This document shows positions 26,581-35,029 of a DNA stretch of 64,000 bases, in pieces (positions within the stretch are counted from its first letter, which is position 1; each line of letters opens with the position of its first letter). The stretch comes from Nonomuraea maritima (GTDB taxonomy: Bacteria; Actinomycetota; Actinomycetes; Streptosporangiales; Streptosporangiaceae): the NCBI RefSeq assembly GCF_900100395.1, contig NZ_FNFB01000007.1, positions 186,001 to 250,000 on the forward strand, in the 5' to 3' direction. The notes under the pieces are model-generated. The model did not search any database, had not been told where the DNA came from, and was given only the letters and a program-made list of their open reading frames with translations. Made by a program: the position numbers and the translations under genes.

Positions 26581-26721
26581 AATGTGTCTATGGTGGGCCT
26601 GCCGCCGCTGTCCGGCCATCCGGCCGGAGGTGAGGTTCCGGCAATCCCCGCCGGTCACCTGGCCGGCCGCGCGCCTCCGGCAACCCGGACGCCCGCGCCG
26701 CACTCTTCGCGAGGAGCCCCC

Positions 26722-28146
26722 GTGTCCACCACCACCCCTGCGTCGCCGTCCCCCGGCGTCGTCACCCGGCACATCCGCTGGGTGCTGCTCGGCGTGATGC
26801 TCGCCATGCTGCTGTCGATGCTCGACAACATGGTCGTCGGCACCGCGATGCCGACGATCGTCGCCGACCTGGGCGGTCTCGACTCCCTGTCCTGGGTCGT
26901 GACCGTCTACACCCTGCTCACCGCCGTGACCACGCCCGTCTGGGGCAAGGCCGGTGACCTGTTCGGCCGCAAGCCCGTCCACCTGGCCTCGGTCGCGGTC
27001 TTCGTCCTCGGCTCGGTCCTGTGCGGCGCCGCTCCCTCCATGGGCGCGCTGATCGCCGCCCGGGGGATCCAGGGCGTCGGCGCGGGCGGCATCGGCGCGA
27101 GCGCCTTCGCCCTCGTCGCCGCCCTCGTCCCCCCGCGCGAGCGCGGCAAGTACCAGGGGTTGACCGCGTCCGTCATGGCGATCGGCACCATCGGCGGACC
27201 GCTGCTCGGCGGCCTCGTCACCGAGCACCTGAGCTGGCGCTGGGCGTTCCTGATCAACCTGCCGCTCGGTGTGCTCGCCCTGGTCTGGGTCCAGCTCATG
27301 CTGAAGCTGCCCACCCGGCGCGTCAGGGCGCGCCTCGACTGGGCCGGCATCGCCCTGCTCGGCGTCGCCATCGCCGCCGTCGTGCTGGGCACCATCTGGG
27401 GCGGCGACCGCTTCGCGTGGCTGTCGTGGCAGGCCGCCGGGCCGGCCGTCGTCGCCGTGGTGGCGCTGGCCGGGTTCGTCGCCGTCGAACGCCGGGTGGC
27501 CGAGCCCGTCCTGCCGCTGCGGGTGTTCACTGGGCATCGCAACTTCCCCGTCGCGGCCGGGCTCATCTTCGTCATGGGCGCGGTCATGCTCGGCGCGGGC
27601 CTGTACCTGCCGCTGTTCCAGCAGACCGTGCAGGGCGCCTCGGCCGCCGACTCCGGCCTGCTCATGCTGCCGATGATGCTGCCGGTGCTCGTCGTCTCCA
27701 CGATCGCGGGCAAGGTCATGTCCGCCACCGGCCGCTACCGCGTCTTCCCCATCGCCGGCATGGCCCTCATCACCGTGGGCATGGGCCTGCTCGCCACCAT
27801 GAGCGCCACCACGCCGCGCCTGCTGACGTGCTGCTTCATGGTGCTCCTCGGCGCCGGTGCGGGCCAGTGCATGCAGATGGCAGGGACGATCGCCCAGAAC
27901 GCCGTCGACCTGCGCGACATCGGCGCCGTCGGCAGCGCCGTCAACCTGTTCCGCAGCATGGGCGCCTCGATCGGCGTCGCCGTCTTCAGCGCCCTGTTCA
28001 ACCATGCCCGCGACGGCCACGCCACCGCCGTCGCGGGATTCGTCGACGGCACCCGGGCGGTCTTCCTGGCCGGCGCCGCGCTCTGCGCCGTGGCCTGCGT
28101 CGCGGCGTTCTTCGTCGTCGAGGTGCCGCTCCGCAAGGCGGGCTGA
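26722..28146 (+). CDS. MFS multidrug exporter, DHA2 (14-TM, EmrB/QacA) type
   Basis: A 474-residue membrane protein with about fourteen hydrophobic segments. It carries family motifs: SMLDNMVVGTAMPTI in helix 1, WGKAGDLFGRKPVHL in the loop after helix 2, ARGIQGVGAGGIGA, and motif C-like IGGPLLGGLVTEHLSWRW. It is a proton-driven drug exporter. GTG 26722 has GAGGAG five bases upstream; the longer frame upstream is Pro/Arg-rich and not family-like. The divergent TetR repressor and palindrome point to substrate-induced expression. Confidence 0.92.
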   Translation: MSTTTPASPSPGVVTRHIRWVLLGVMLAMLLSMLDNMVVGTAMPTIVADLGGLDSLSWVVTVYTLLTAVTTPVWGKAGDLFGRKPVHLASVAVFVLGSVLCGAAPSMGALIAARGIQGVGAGGIGASAFALVAALVPPRERGKYQGLTASVMAIGTIGGPLLGGLVTEHLSWRWAFLINLPLGVLALVWVQLMLKLPTRRVRARLDWAGIALLGVAIAAVVLGTIWGGDRFAWLSWQAAGPAVVAVVALAGFVAVERRVAEPVLPLRVFTGHRNFPVAAGLIFVMGAVMLGAGLYLPLFQQTVQGASAADSGLLMLPMMLPVLVVSTIAGKVMSATGRYRVFPIAGMALITVGMGLLATMSATTPRLLTCCFMVLLGAGAGQCMQMAGTIAQNAVDLRDIGAVGSAVNLFRSMGASIGVAVFSALFNHARDGHATAVAGFVDGTRAVFLAGAALCAVACVAAFFVVEVPLRKAG

Positions 28147-28233
28147 ACTCCGCCGCCCGGAGGCCCATGGGTTCTGCCGGCGATACCTGGGCACGTCAAA
28201 GTGCTCTCTTGCCGCATCGGCAGAGACCGGGCA

Positions 28234-28252
28234 AGGTATCGAATTAGTACCT
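28234..28252. promoter_or_regulatory. Candidate operator upstream of an SDR gene
   Basis: AGGTA at 28234-28238 and TACCT at 28248-28252 bracket an AT-rich centre in the 199-bp spacer between the exporter and the SDR gene, about 95 bp before the SDR start. It resembles a dimeric repressor site, but the protein is unknown. Confidence 0.35.
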
Positions 28253-28345
28253 GGTCTCCGCCGAGAACCCCTCCGGGCTGCGCTCACGCATGCTCCGTTC
28301 GCGGATCGACCGTCTGGTGCACCCATCCACGTACAGGGAGTGTTC

Positions 28346-29110
28346 ATGTCCGCACGTTTCGCGGGAAAAGTCATATTGATCACCGGCGCCACCTCCGGCA
28401 TGGGCCGCGCCACCGCCCAGCGGATCGCCGCCGAGGGCGGGAAGCTCGTGCTGGCCGCGCGCGGCAAGGAAGCCGGTGACGCGCTGGTGGCCGAGCTGCG
28501 GGCCGCCGGGGGCGAGGCCACGTTCGTCCGCACCGACGTGACGGTGGAGGAGGAGGTGGCGGAGCTGGTCCGGCAGGCGGTCAGCCAGTACGGACGGCTC
28601 GACGGCGCCTTCAACAACGTCGGCGCGGCCACCGCGGTCGGCGCGGTCACCGACGTCGAAGGCGCGGCCTGGCAGGCCGAGCTGGCGCTCAACCTGAGCA
28701 GCGTCTTCTACGGACTCAAGCACCAGATTCCCGCCCTGCGGGCGAGCGGCGGCGGCGCGATCGTCAACAACGCCTCCAACACGGGCGTCACCGGCTTGGC
28801 GGGCATGGCCGCCTACAGCGCCGCCAAGCACGGCGTCGTGGGGCTCACCCGCTCGGCCGCGCTCGACGCGGCCTCCGCGGGCGTACGGGTCAACGCCCTG
28901 GTCACCGGCGGCGTCGACACCCCGCTGCTGCGCGGCAACCTCGGGCCGACGCCGGAGGAGTCCCTGCGCGCGGCCGCGGCGATGCACCCGATCGGGCGGA
29001 TCGGCCGGCCCGAGGAGATCGCCGCGTTCACGGCGTTCCTGCTGAGCGACGAAGCCGGGTTCATCACCGGCGCCGCGCTCGCCATCGACGGCGGGATCAC
29101 CGCCGCCTGA
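28346..29110 (+). CDS. Short-chain dehydrogenase/reductase (classical SDR)
   Basis: A 254-residue oxidoreductase with all classical motifs: TGATSGMG for cofactor, NNVG in place of NNAG, catalytic Ser in NNASNTG, YSAAK as the Tyr-x-x-x-Lys, and IDGG near the end. It is a glucose-1-dehydrogenase/3-oxoacyl-reductase-like enzyme of unknown substrate. CAGGGAG precedes the ATG at 28346. It follows the TetR-regulated exporter on the same strand, but the 199-bp spacer with its own palindrome suggests separate control. Confidence 0.92.
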   Translation: MSARFAGKVILITGATSGMGRATAQRIAAEGGKLVLAARGKEAGDALVAELRAAGGEATFVRTDVTVEEEVAELVRQAVSQYGRLDGAFNNVGAATAVGAVTDVEGAAWQAELALNLSSVFYGLKHQIPALRASGGGAIVNNASNTGVTGLAGMAAYSAAKHGVVGLTRSAALDAASAGVRVNALVTGGVDTPLLRGNLGPTPEESLRAAAAMHPIGRIGRPEEIAAFTAFLLSDEAGFITGAALAIDGGITAA

Positions 29111-29188
29111 CGATGGGACATCATGTGCCCGACCGCGACAGCCTCATGGGGTGACGGGGCCTTGCTGCGATCTCGTACGCGATAGGAG

Positions 29189-29806
29189 ATGCTGATCGAC
29201 GTGAGACTTGACGATCTGACGATCCCCGACACACCCGCCTGCCGCGGCGCCTACGAGGTGGCCGCCCGCTACCACACGCCGTCGCTGCTGAACCACTCCG
29301 TGCGCGCCTACCTGTGGGCGGCGGCGTACGCCAAGGCCAACGGCATCGCGTTCGACGCCGAACTGCTCTACGTGTCGGCCATGCTGCACGACATCGGCCT
29401 CGCGCCGGAGTTCGACAGCCACACGGTGCCGTTCGAGGAGGCGGGCGGGCACGTGGCCTGGGCGTTCTGCGCCGGGGCCGGATGGTCGGCGGAGCGCCGG
29501 CAGCGGGCGTGCGAGGTCATCATCCGCCACATGTGGGACGAGGTGCCCGTGGCGGACGACCCCGAGGGGCACCTGCTCGAACTGTCGACGGGCATGGACA
29601 TCTCAGGCCGCCGTACCGACGACATCCCCGCCGAGGTGCGCAAGGAGGTGCTGGCGCTGCACCCGCGGCTGGAACTCGCCAAGGAGTTCACCGCGTGCGT
29701 CACCGAGCAGGGCGCCCGCAAGCCGGACAGCCTCGCCGGCCGGTTCGTTCGCGCCGGCATCACCGAGCGCATCGCCCGCAACCCGCTCGACCGCCCGCAG
29801 GCGTGA
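29189..29806 (+). CDS. HD-domain protein (cyanamide hydratase-like)
   Basis: A 205-residue metal-dependent HD-superfamily protein. Visible metal ligands are His in LNHSVRAYLW, the HD pair in SAMLHDIGLAPEF (near residue 72), a following His in FDSHTVPFEEAGGHVA and a further Asp-rich segment. This pattern matches the HD phosphohydrolase subgroup annotated as cyanamide-hydratase-like in actinobacteria. The true reaction is not established. AGGAG abuts the ATG at 29189; a GTG at 29201 has more workable spacing and is a possible true start. It ends just before a hairpin terminator. Confidence 0.85.
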   Translation: MLIDVRLDDLTIPDTPACRGAYEVAARYHTPSLLNHSVRAYLWAAAYAKANGIAFDAELLYVSAMLHDIGLAPEFDSHTVPFEEAGGHVAWAFCAGAGWSAERRQRACEVIIRHMWDEVPVADDPEGHLLELSTGMDISGRRTDDIPAEVRKEVLALHPRLELAKEFTACVTEQGARKPDSLAGRFVRAGITERIARNPLDRPQA

Positions 29807-29813
29807 CCAGAAG

Positions 29814-29842
29814 CGTCCAGGGCCCCGCGCGGGCCCTGGACG
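29814..29842. terminator. Intrinsic terminator between convergent HD and oxdC genes
   Basis: A perfect 12-bp stem, CGTCCAGGGCCC (29814-29825) and GGGCCCTGGACG (29831-29842), closes a CGCGC loop. It lies between the two convergent stop codons and can serve both. Confidence 0.75.
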
Positions 29843-29851
29843 ATTCGGTGC

Positions 29852-30994
29852 TCAGGCGATGACCGGACGCTTGTCCTTCGGCAGCGCCTCGATCAGCTCC
29901 CTCGGCATGTTCAGCGCGTCGGCGCTGACCTGCGGAGGCAGGTTGGCCATCCACTGGGCGGCCGAGACGTCCTGGAAGAGCGGGTTGCGGAACATCTCCA
30001 GGAACACCAGCGGCTCGTTGCCGAGGTTCTCGATGTAGTGGCCGTAGGCGAACGGCACGTAGCCGACGTCGCCCGCCCGGAAGTCGAACGTACGGGCCAG
30101 GCCGGAGCTGGCGAACACCCCCATCCGCCCGACACCGGAGATGTAGTACTGCCACTCGTCGTCGGTGTTGTGCCAGTGCAGCTCCCGGATGCCGCCCGGG
30201 TCGACCTCGACCAGGGCCGCGGAGATGGTGGTGGCGGCCCTGAACGTGGTGTTGTCGACGATCCGCACGGACCCGCCCTTGAAGCGTTGCGGCGTCTGCG
30301 ACAGCATCCGGTGCTTGAACGAGCTGGGCACGTCACCGGTCGGGCTGATGACCCGGTCCGACTCCAGCGACGGCGGGACCTGCCCCTGGAAGATGTACTT
30401 CTCCTTCTCCGGCATGTTAGCCATCTGCTCCGGCGTCCAGCCGAAGTTCTTGGCCAGCACGCTCTTCGGGGTGTGGGCGAAGAAGTCGCTGATCATGAAC
30501 GTGGAGTTCTCCGAGAACCCGCCGTCGTCGAAGACGAGCAGGAACTCCACGCCTTCCTCCAGCGCCTGGATGTAGTGCGGCACGCCCTTGGGGAAGAACC
30601 ACAGGTCACCCTTCACCACGTCGTCGAGGAAGTTGCGGCCCTCCTGGTCGACGGCGCCGATGCGGCAGCTGCCCTCGAGCACGTAGCCCCACTCGCCCTC
30701 CTTGTGCCAGTGCAGCTCCCGGTAGGCGCCCGGGTTGAGCTTCATGTCGACGCCGGCGAGCGTGGTGGCGATGGGCAGCTCCCGCTGCGTGATCTCACGC
30801 GTCCAGCCGCCCTCCTCGATGCGGGTGTGCGCCATCCCGAACGAGAACTTCATGTTCGGGACGGTGCCGCTGTCGGTCTCGGGCGGGGTCAGCATGTCCG
30901 GGTTCTGCAGGTCGAGTTCGACGTTGCGCGGGCCGGTGTCGATGCCTCCCTGACCGTCCCGTTGCGGCTGCGGGAGGCCCTGGTGAGTGCTCAT
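29852..30994 (-). CDS. oxdC: Oxalate decarboxylase, bicupin, manganese-dependent
   Basis: A 380-residue bicupin that converts oxalate to formate and CO2. Cupin 1 carries Mn ligands in ELHWHKEGEW (His95, His97, Glu101) and His140. Cupin 2 carries them in ELHWHNTDDEW (His273, His275, Glu280) and His319. The flexible lid is SENST at 161-165, with Glu162, the residue that favours decarboxylation over oxidation in the Bacillus subtilis enzyme; even the numbering agrees. No signal peptide is seen, so it is cytosolic. It is the last gene of a leftward run with a small membrane protein and an Nramp transporter, which would supply manganese. GAAAGGA precedes the ATG. Confidence 0.96.
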   Translation of the reverse strand: MSTHQGLPQPQRDGQGGIDTGPRNVELDLQNPDMLTPPETDSGTVPNMKFSFGMAHTRIEEGGWTREITQRELPIATTLAGVDMKLNPGAYRELHWHKEGEWGYVLEGSCRIGAVDQEGRNFLDDVVKGDLWFFPKGVPHYIQALEEGVEFLLVFDDGGFSENSTFMISDFFAHTPKSVLAKNFGWTPEQMANMPEKEKYIFQGQVPPSLESDRVISPTGDVPSSFKHRMLSQTPQRFKGGSVRIVDNTTFRAATTISAALVEVDPGGIRELHWHNTDDEWQYYISGVGRMGVFASSGLARTFDFRAGDVGYVPFAYGHYIENLGNEPLVFLEMFRNPLFQDVSAAQWMANLPPQVSADALNMPRELIEALPKDKRPVIA

Positions 30995-31000
30995 CTGTCG

Positions 31001-31285
31001 TCATCCTTTCGGCTGTAGATCATTAGGGCGCGGCGGCATCAGGAAGAGGGCCCGCACCATGTCGGCCCCTCCCAGCAGCGCCACCGCGAATGGGATCGCC
31101 GCGCCGACGAGCGCGAGCAGCAGCGTGAGCGCGACGGGACCGTCGAACGTCTCGCAGAGCACAACCAGGACGGCGAGCACGAGGAGGTTCCTGCGGGCCC
31201 TGGCCAGGGAGAGGAACGGGAAGCGCCGGTCGGGGATGATCCGGACAGCGCGGGTGACAGGGGTGCTGCCGGGCAGAGCGCGCAT
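31001..31285 (-). CDS. Small two-helix membrane protein between mntH and oxdC
   Basis: A 94-residue protein with two hydrophobic segments (about 33-48, LLVLAVLVVLCETFDG, and 52-71, ALTLLLALVGAAIPFAVAL). The N-terminus is Arg-rich and the tail Pro-rich. I do not recognise a family. GAAGGAG precedes the ATG at 31285. It lies 27 bp after mntH and only 6 bp before the oxdC start, so it is almost certainly co-transcribed. It could modify metal or oxalate/formate transport, but that is speculation. Confidence 0.7.
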   Translation of the reverse strand: MRALPGSTPVTRAVRIIPDRRFPFLSLARARRNLLVLAVLVVLCETFDGPVALTLLLALVGAAIPFAVALLGGADMVRALFLMPPRPNDLQPKG

Positions 31286-31312
31286 CGAAGGCTCCTTCGG
31301 TTCGGCGAACGG

Positions 31313-32572
31313 TCAGAACAGCATGACGATCGGCAGGCCGCAGGCGAGCAGGGCGACCACGCCTGCGGCGGCCGCGGCGACCCAGGTGGTGAGCCGGGCG
31401 TTGACGAGGGGGCCCATCAGCGCCCGGTCGCTGCAGAAGGACATGAGCAGGAACAGCACGACGGGCACCCCGAAGGAGATGACCACCTGGCTGAGGACGA
31501 GCATCCCGGTCAGCGACGCCCCCGAGAGCAGGGCCGCCACGGCGGGCGTCATCGTCACGAGGCGGCGCAGGTACGCCGGGATGCGCCGGCCAAGGAAGCC
31601 CTGCATCACGATGTCACCGGCCAGGGTGCCGATCCCGGCGCTGGAGACGCCCGAGGAGAGCAGGGCCACGGCGAAGGCGAGCGCGGCGGCGCCGCCGGCG
31701 AGGGTCGCCAGCTCGGAGTGGGCGGCGATCAGGTCGCCGGTCCAGCCGCCGGCGGTGGCCGCGCCCAGACCCGCCCCGAGGGCGATCATCGAGACGTTGA
31801 CGACCGTGGCGACCCCGAGGGCGAGCGAGCAGTCGAGGCGCAGGATGCGCCGGACGAGAGCGGGCTGCCTGCGCGCGGCCGCGGCGGTGAGGCCACGCCC
31901 CTGGACGATGGCCGAGTGCAGGTAGACGGCGTGCGGCATGACGGTCGCGCCGACGATGCCCATGGCGAGCAGCAGCGCGCTCTGACCGCCCAGGTGGGGG
32001 ACGAGCCCGGCGGCCAGGCCGGCCGCGTCCTGATGGCCCGTGGCGAGGATGTCGTAGCCGATGCCCGCTCCCACCAGCAGCAGGGCGGCGGCGCTCATGA
32101 GCTCGAACGGATGGGTACGGCCCTTGCGCCGCAGTTCGAGCAGGGCCAGCGACACGACGGCCGTCACCAGGGCCGAGAGCGCGACCGGCATGCCGAAGAG
32201 CAGCTGCAGGCCGATCGCCGCGCCCACGAACTCGGCCAGGTCGGTGGCGAGCACCACCAGCTCGGCCTGGAGCCACAGCATGCGGTTGCCCCATCGGGTG
32301 AACCGCAGCCGGCACAGCTGCGACAGGCTCAGGCCGGTCGCCATGCCGAGCTTGGCGGCCTGGAACTGCACGAGGATCGCGACCAGGCTGGCGGTCACGA
32401 CGACCCACACCAGCGAGTAGCCGAGGGTGGCTCCGGCGGTGAGGTTGGTCGCGATGTTGCCGGGATCGACGTAGGCGATGGCCGCCACGAACGCGGGACC
32501 CAGCATGGGGCCGACCCGGGTGATCTCCCTGCGGTCGGGCACGACTCGCGTGCTCGCGTATGGAACGCTCAC
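31313..32572 (-). CDS. mntH: Nramp-family divalent metal (Mn2+/Fe2+) transporter
   Basis: A 419-residue membrane protein with about eleven hydrophobic segments. The metal-binding motif in helix 1 is DPGN (AYVDPGNIATNL), and the helix 6 motif is MPH (VGATVMPHAVYLHSA); both are diagnostic of proton-coupled Mn2+/Fe2+ importers. GTG 32572 is the likely start. It is the first gene of an operon with the small membrane protein and the manganese-dependent oxalate decarboxylase, which suggests that it loads that enzyme with Mn. No classical manganese riboswitch was recognised upstream. Confidence 0.95.
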   Translation of the reverse strand: MSVPYASTRVVPDRREITRVGPMLGPAFVAAIAYVDPGNIATNLTAGATLGYSLVWVVVTASLVAILVQFQAAKLGMATGLSLSQLCRLRFTRWGNRMLWLQAELVVLATDLAEFVGAAIGLQLLFGMPVALSALVTAVVSLALLELRRKGRTHPFELMSAAALLLVGAGIGYDILATGHQDAAGLAAGLVPHLGGQSALLLAMGIVGATVMPHAVYLHSAIVQGRGLTAAAARRQPALVRRILRLDCSLALGVATVVNVSMIALGAGLGAATAGGWTGDLIAAHSELATLAGGAAALAFAVALLSSGVSSAGIGTLAGDIVMQGFLGRRIPAYLRRLVTMTPAVAALLSGASLTGMLVLSQVVISFGVPVVLFLLMSFCSDRALMGPLVNARLTTWVAAAAAGVVALLACGLPIVMLF

Positions 32573-32772
32573 TGATTACCCCACAATGCCCCGGCCGCCG
32601 ACACATAGTGATTTATGGCGCGCCCTACCCCGAAGATGCGTTGAAAGCGATACCCCCGGCGATCAGGGCGCGAAACCTCCTTCACGCGACAACGCCTTAA
32701 GTCGTCGCTATTAGTGCTGCAAATACCAATATCTAAATCGAAAGGGCACTGTGGGGGAAAGTTGCTGACGGG
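32573..32772. promoter_or_regulatory. Spacer upstream of mntH and downstream of the ZIP gene
   Basis: This 200-bp, relatively AT-rich spacer should hold the mntH promoter. An imperfect dyad, GCGACAAC (32686-32693) with GTCGTCGC (32701-32708), one mismatch, is the only candidate operator. The metal regulator that acts here is not in the window. Confidence 0.35.
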
Positions 32773-33933
32773 TTAGGACAACAGTCCCGTGGCGTACATA
32801 AGGGCCATGCCGCCCAAAATGCCGCATATGCTGATCGGGTGCAGCGTCCGGCCCGCGTCGTCCCGGAGCGTGGGGCCGAGCTGCGTGATCACCTGCACGA
32901 TCGCGCCGACGCCGAACCCGAGCAGCAGGGCGGCGAGGGCGGGCTGGACCGCGGCGGCGCCCAGCCAGGCTCCGGCGATCGCCGGAGCACCGGCGATCAG
33001 TCCGAGAACGACCAGCCTGCCGGGTGCGACGCGGCGGTCGGCGACGGGAGCGACGATCGCGAGCCCCTCGGTGGTGTTGTGCACCGCGAAGCCGATGACG
33101 AGCGTCGCGCCCAGCGCCAGCGCGCCCACCGCGTACGCCGAGCCGATCGCCAGCCCCTCGCCGAGGTTGTGCAGGCCGATGCCGACGGCGACGAGCAGCG
33201 TCAGCCGGGGGCCGTCGGCCCCGCCCGGCCGTGCGGCCAGCCACGCGCTCACCCCCGACAGCAGCAGGTACGCGGTGGCGGCGCCGAGCAGGACGAGCCC
33301 CGCGCCGCCCAGCGCGCCGGCGCCCTGGCCCGCCACCTCCAGCCCCTCGACGCTCGCGTCGATCGCCAGCCAGGCCAGCAGGCCCACGGTCAGCGCCATC
33401 AGCCCGCGGAGCCGGCCCGGCGGGACCCGGCGCAGCCACGGCAGCCAGAACATGCCGATGGCGACCGGGATGACGCCGACGTACGTGCCGATCAGCGCCA
33501 TCAGCCCGAGGAAGCCGGACGGGTCGGGCGTCGCGACCGCGACCGGGATCTCGTGGACGATCAGGCCGCCGGTCGAGGTGAGCAGGCCGACCTCGTACGC
33601 CTCGCCCTCGACCCAGGGATGGACGACCCTGACGGTCGCGGTGCCGAGCCTGCCGATCTCGGTCCGGCCGAGCGGGACGTCCACGAAGGCGTCGTTGACC
33701 ATGACCTGGGCGACCGTCACCGGGTCGGGGCCCTGGTTGCGGACGACGAGCTCGATGGAGCCTGGCCGCAGCACCGTACGCTCGACCGCCAGCTCCTCGG
33801 CCGGCGGGCCGAGCCGTCCGGTGAGGCCCGGCACGTCGAGCAGGGCGGCGGCGGCCACGGCGAGCGCGATCACGCACAGCGGGAGCAGGCCGAGCAGCCA
33901 GGTGCCGGCCCGGGAACGGGCGCCGGGTTCCAT
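32773..33933 (-). CDS. ZIP-family metal transporter with an N-terminal extracytoplasmic domain
   Basis: A 386-residue membrane protein. One N-terminal hydrophobic segment (about 12-35) precedes a soluble Ig-like stretch (about 45-135, LRPGSIELVVRNQGPDPVTV). The ZIP transporter proper then has the metal-site motifs HNLGEGLAIG (helix 4) and HNTTEGLAI (helix 5). Standard ZupT/GufA proteins lack this extracellular domain. It overlaps the multicopper oxidase gene by one base (TGATG), so the two are translationally coupled. Together they may couple oxidation or capture of a metal outside the cell with its movement across the membrane. The metal is not determined. Confidence 0.9.
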   Translation of the reverse strand: MEPGARSRAGTWLLGLLPLCVIALAVAAAALLDVPGLTGRLGPPAEELAVERTVLRPGSIELVVRNQGPDPVTVAQVMVNDAFVDVPLGRTEIGRLGTATVRVVHPWVEGEAYEVGLLTSTGGLIVHEIPVAVATPDPSGFLGLMALIGTYVGVIPVAIGMFWLPWLRRVPPGRLRGLMALTVGLLAWLAIDASVEGLEVAGQGAGALGGAGLVLLGAATAYLLLSGVSAWLAARPGGADGPRLTLLVAVGIGLHNLGEGLAIGSAYAVGALALGATLVIGFAVHNTTEGLAIVAPVADRRVAPGRLVVLGLIAGAPAIAGAWLGAAAVQPALAALLLGFGVGAIVQVITQLGPTLRDDAGRTLHPISICGILGGMALMYATGLLS

Positions 33934-34958
33934 CAGCGTCCCCCGTCGCTTCCGACCTCGAAGAAGCCCATCCAGCCGAGCTCGGTGAACTCCGACTGGT
34001 GGGCGTGGAACATGAAACGGCCCCGGTGGCCGAAGCGCAGCTCCAGAATGCCGCGCTGGCCCTGGCAGAGCATCACCGTGTCGGTGTGCTCGACCGGCCG
34101 CAGCGAGGTGCCGGTGGGATACCAGTCGAAGAAGTTGCCGTGCACGTGGAAGGAGTTGACGAGGTCGTATTCGAGGACGTTCACGAGATAGATCCGGACC
34201 AGTTCCCCGAGTTCGACCCGCACCGGCTCGTTCATGTACGCGAACGGAATCGTGTTGACGGCGTACAGCTCGTTCGCGCGGTCGAAATTGGTGTCGAAGC
34301 CGTTCATCACCATCACCATCTCGTCGGCCTTCGGCCGGCCCTGCTTCGGGTCGATGAGCAGCGCGCCGTACAGGCCCTTGGCGATGTGCGGGGCGAGCGG
34401 CGAGACATGACAGTGGTACGGGTGCAGGCCGTACGGGAGGGCGTCGAACTCGTAGACCGTGCGCCCGCCGGGCTGGACGAGGCCAGGCCCGATGCCGGGG
34501 ACCCCGTCGACCTCGGGGGCGTGCACCCCGTGGAAGTGGACGGTGTGCGGGTGCGAGGAGTGGTTGACGAGGGTGATGCGCAGGCGGTCGCCCTCGTCGG
34601 CGCGCAGCGTGGGGCCGGGGATGCGGCCGTTGTAGGTCCAGGCGGGGTAGGTCACGCCGGGCGCGACCTCGATGCTCTTCTCATGGGCCTCCAGCGTCCA
34701 TTCCCTGAGGGTCCGGCCGCCGGGCAGGCGCGAGCTTTTTCCACGGTCGAAATCGCGCAACAGAGCGGTGGGGTGGAAACCGTTTGCCGCGTTGTCGACG
34801 GTCGTTCCCGCCGCGAATCCGGCGTGCGCCGAACCTGCGGTGTGCGGATGCAGATGACGTTCGGGGTCGGCCGAATCCGTCGTCCATTGTGCGGCGACCG
34901 CGGAGCCGGCCAAAGGGGCTAATGCGGCTATTGCCGTGCGTCGCGAGATTTCTGACAC
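33933..34958 (-). CDS. Two-domain multicopper oxidase, Tat-exported
   Basis: A 341-residue protein. The N-terminus MSEISRRTAIAALAPLAGSA contains a twin-arginine motif. Two cupredoxin domains follow, carrying four copper-binding blocks: HFHG, a type-1 site HCHVSPLAPH with LYG, HVHG, and HAHQSEFTELGWMG. Both the type-1 and interdomain type-2/3 ligands appear present. This size matches small-laccase or nitrite-reductase-like oxidases, usually trimers. The start codon is GTG without an obvious ribosome-binding site. It is coupled to the ZIP gene, so metal oxidation (Mn, Fe or Cu) is a reasonable guess but unproven. Confidence 0.9.
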   Translation of the reverse strand: MSEISRRTAIAALAPLAGSAVAAQWTTDSADPERHLHPHTAGSAHAGFAAGTTVDNAANGFHPTALLRDFDRGKSSRLPGGRTLREWTLEAHEKSIEVAPGVTYPAWTYNGRIPGPTLRADEGDRLRITLVNHSSHPHTVHFHGVHAPEVDGVPGIGPGLVQPGGRTVYEFDALPYGLHPYHCHVSPLAPHIAKGLYGALLIDPKQGRPKADEMVMVMNGFDTNFDRANELYAVNTIPFAYMNEPVRVELGELVRIYLVNVLEYDLVNSFHVHGNFFDWYPTGTSLRPVEHTDTVMLCQGQRGILELRFGHRGRFMFHAHQSEFTELGWMGFFEVGSDGGR

Positions 34959-35011
34959 GATTCACACGATAAATTGTCAAGGCGCTTGTTGCAATACACA
35001 AAATGAACACC

Positions 35012-35029
35012 GCATATTGCGAAATATGC
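35012..35029. promoter_or_regulatory. AT-rich palindrome upstream of the multicopper oxidase gene
   Basis: GCATATT at 35012-35018 and AATATGC at 35023-35029 form a perfect 7-bp inverted repeat with a 4-bp spacer, 54 bp upstream of the oxidase start. It abuts the stop codon of the TDT gene. Its position and symmetry suggest an operator, possibly for a metal sensor; the regulator is unknown. Confidence 0.45.

Noticed and set aside
32573..32772. Possible manganese riboswitch upstream of mntH
   Set aside because: I looked for the conserved yybP-ykoY type loops and did not find them; only a weak imperfect dyad is present.
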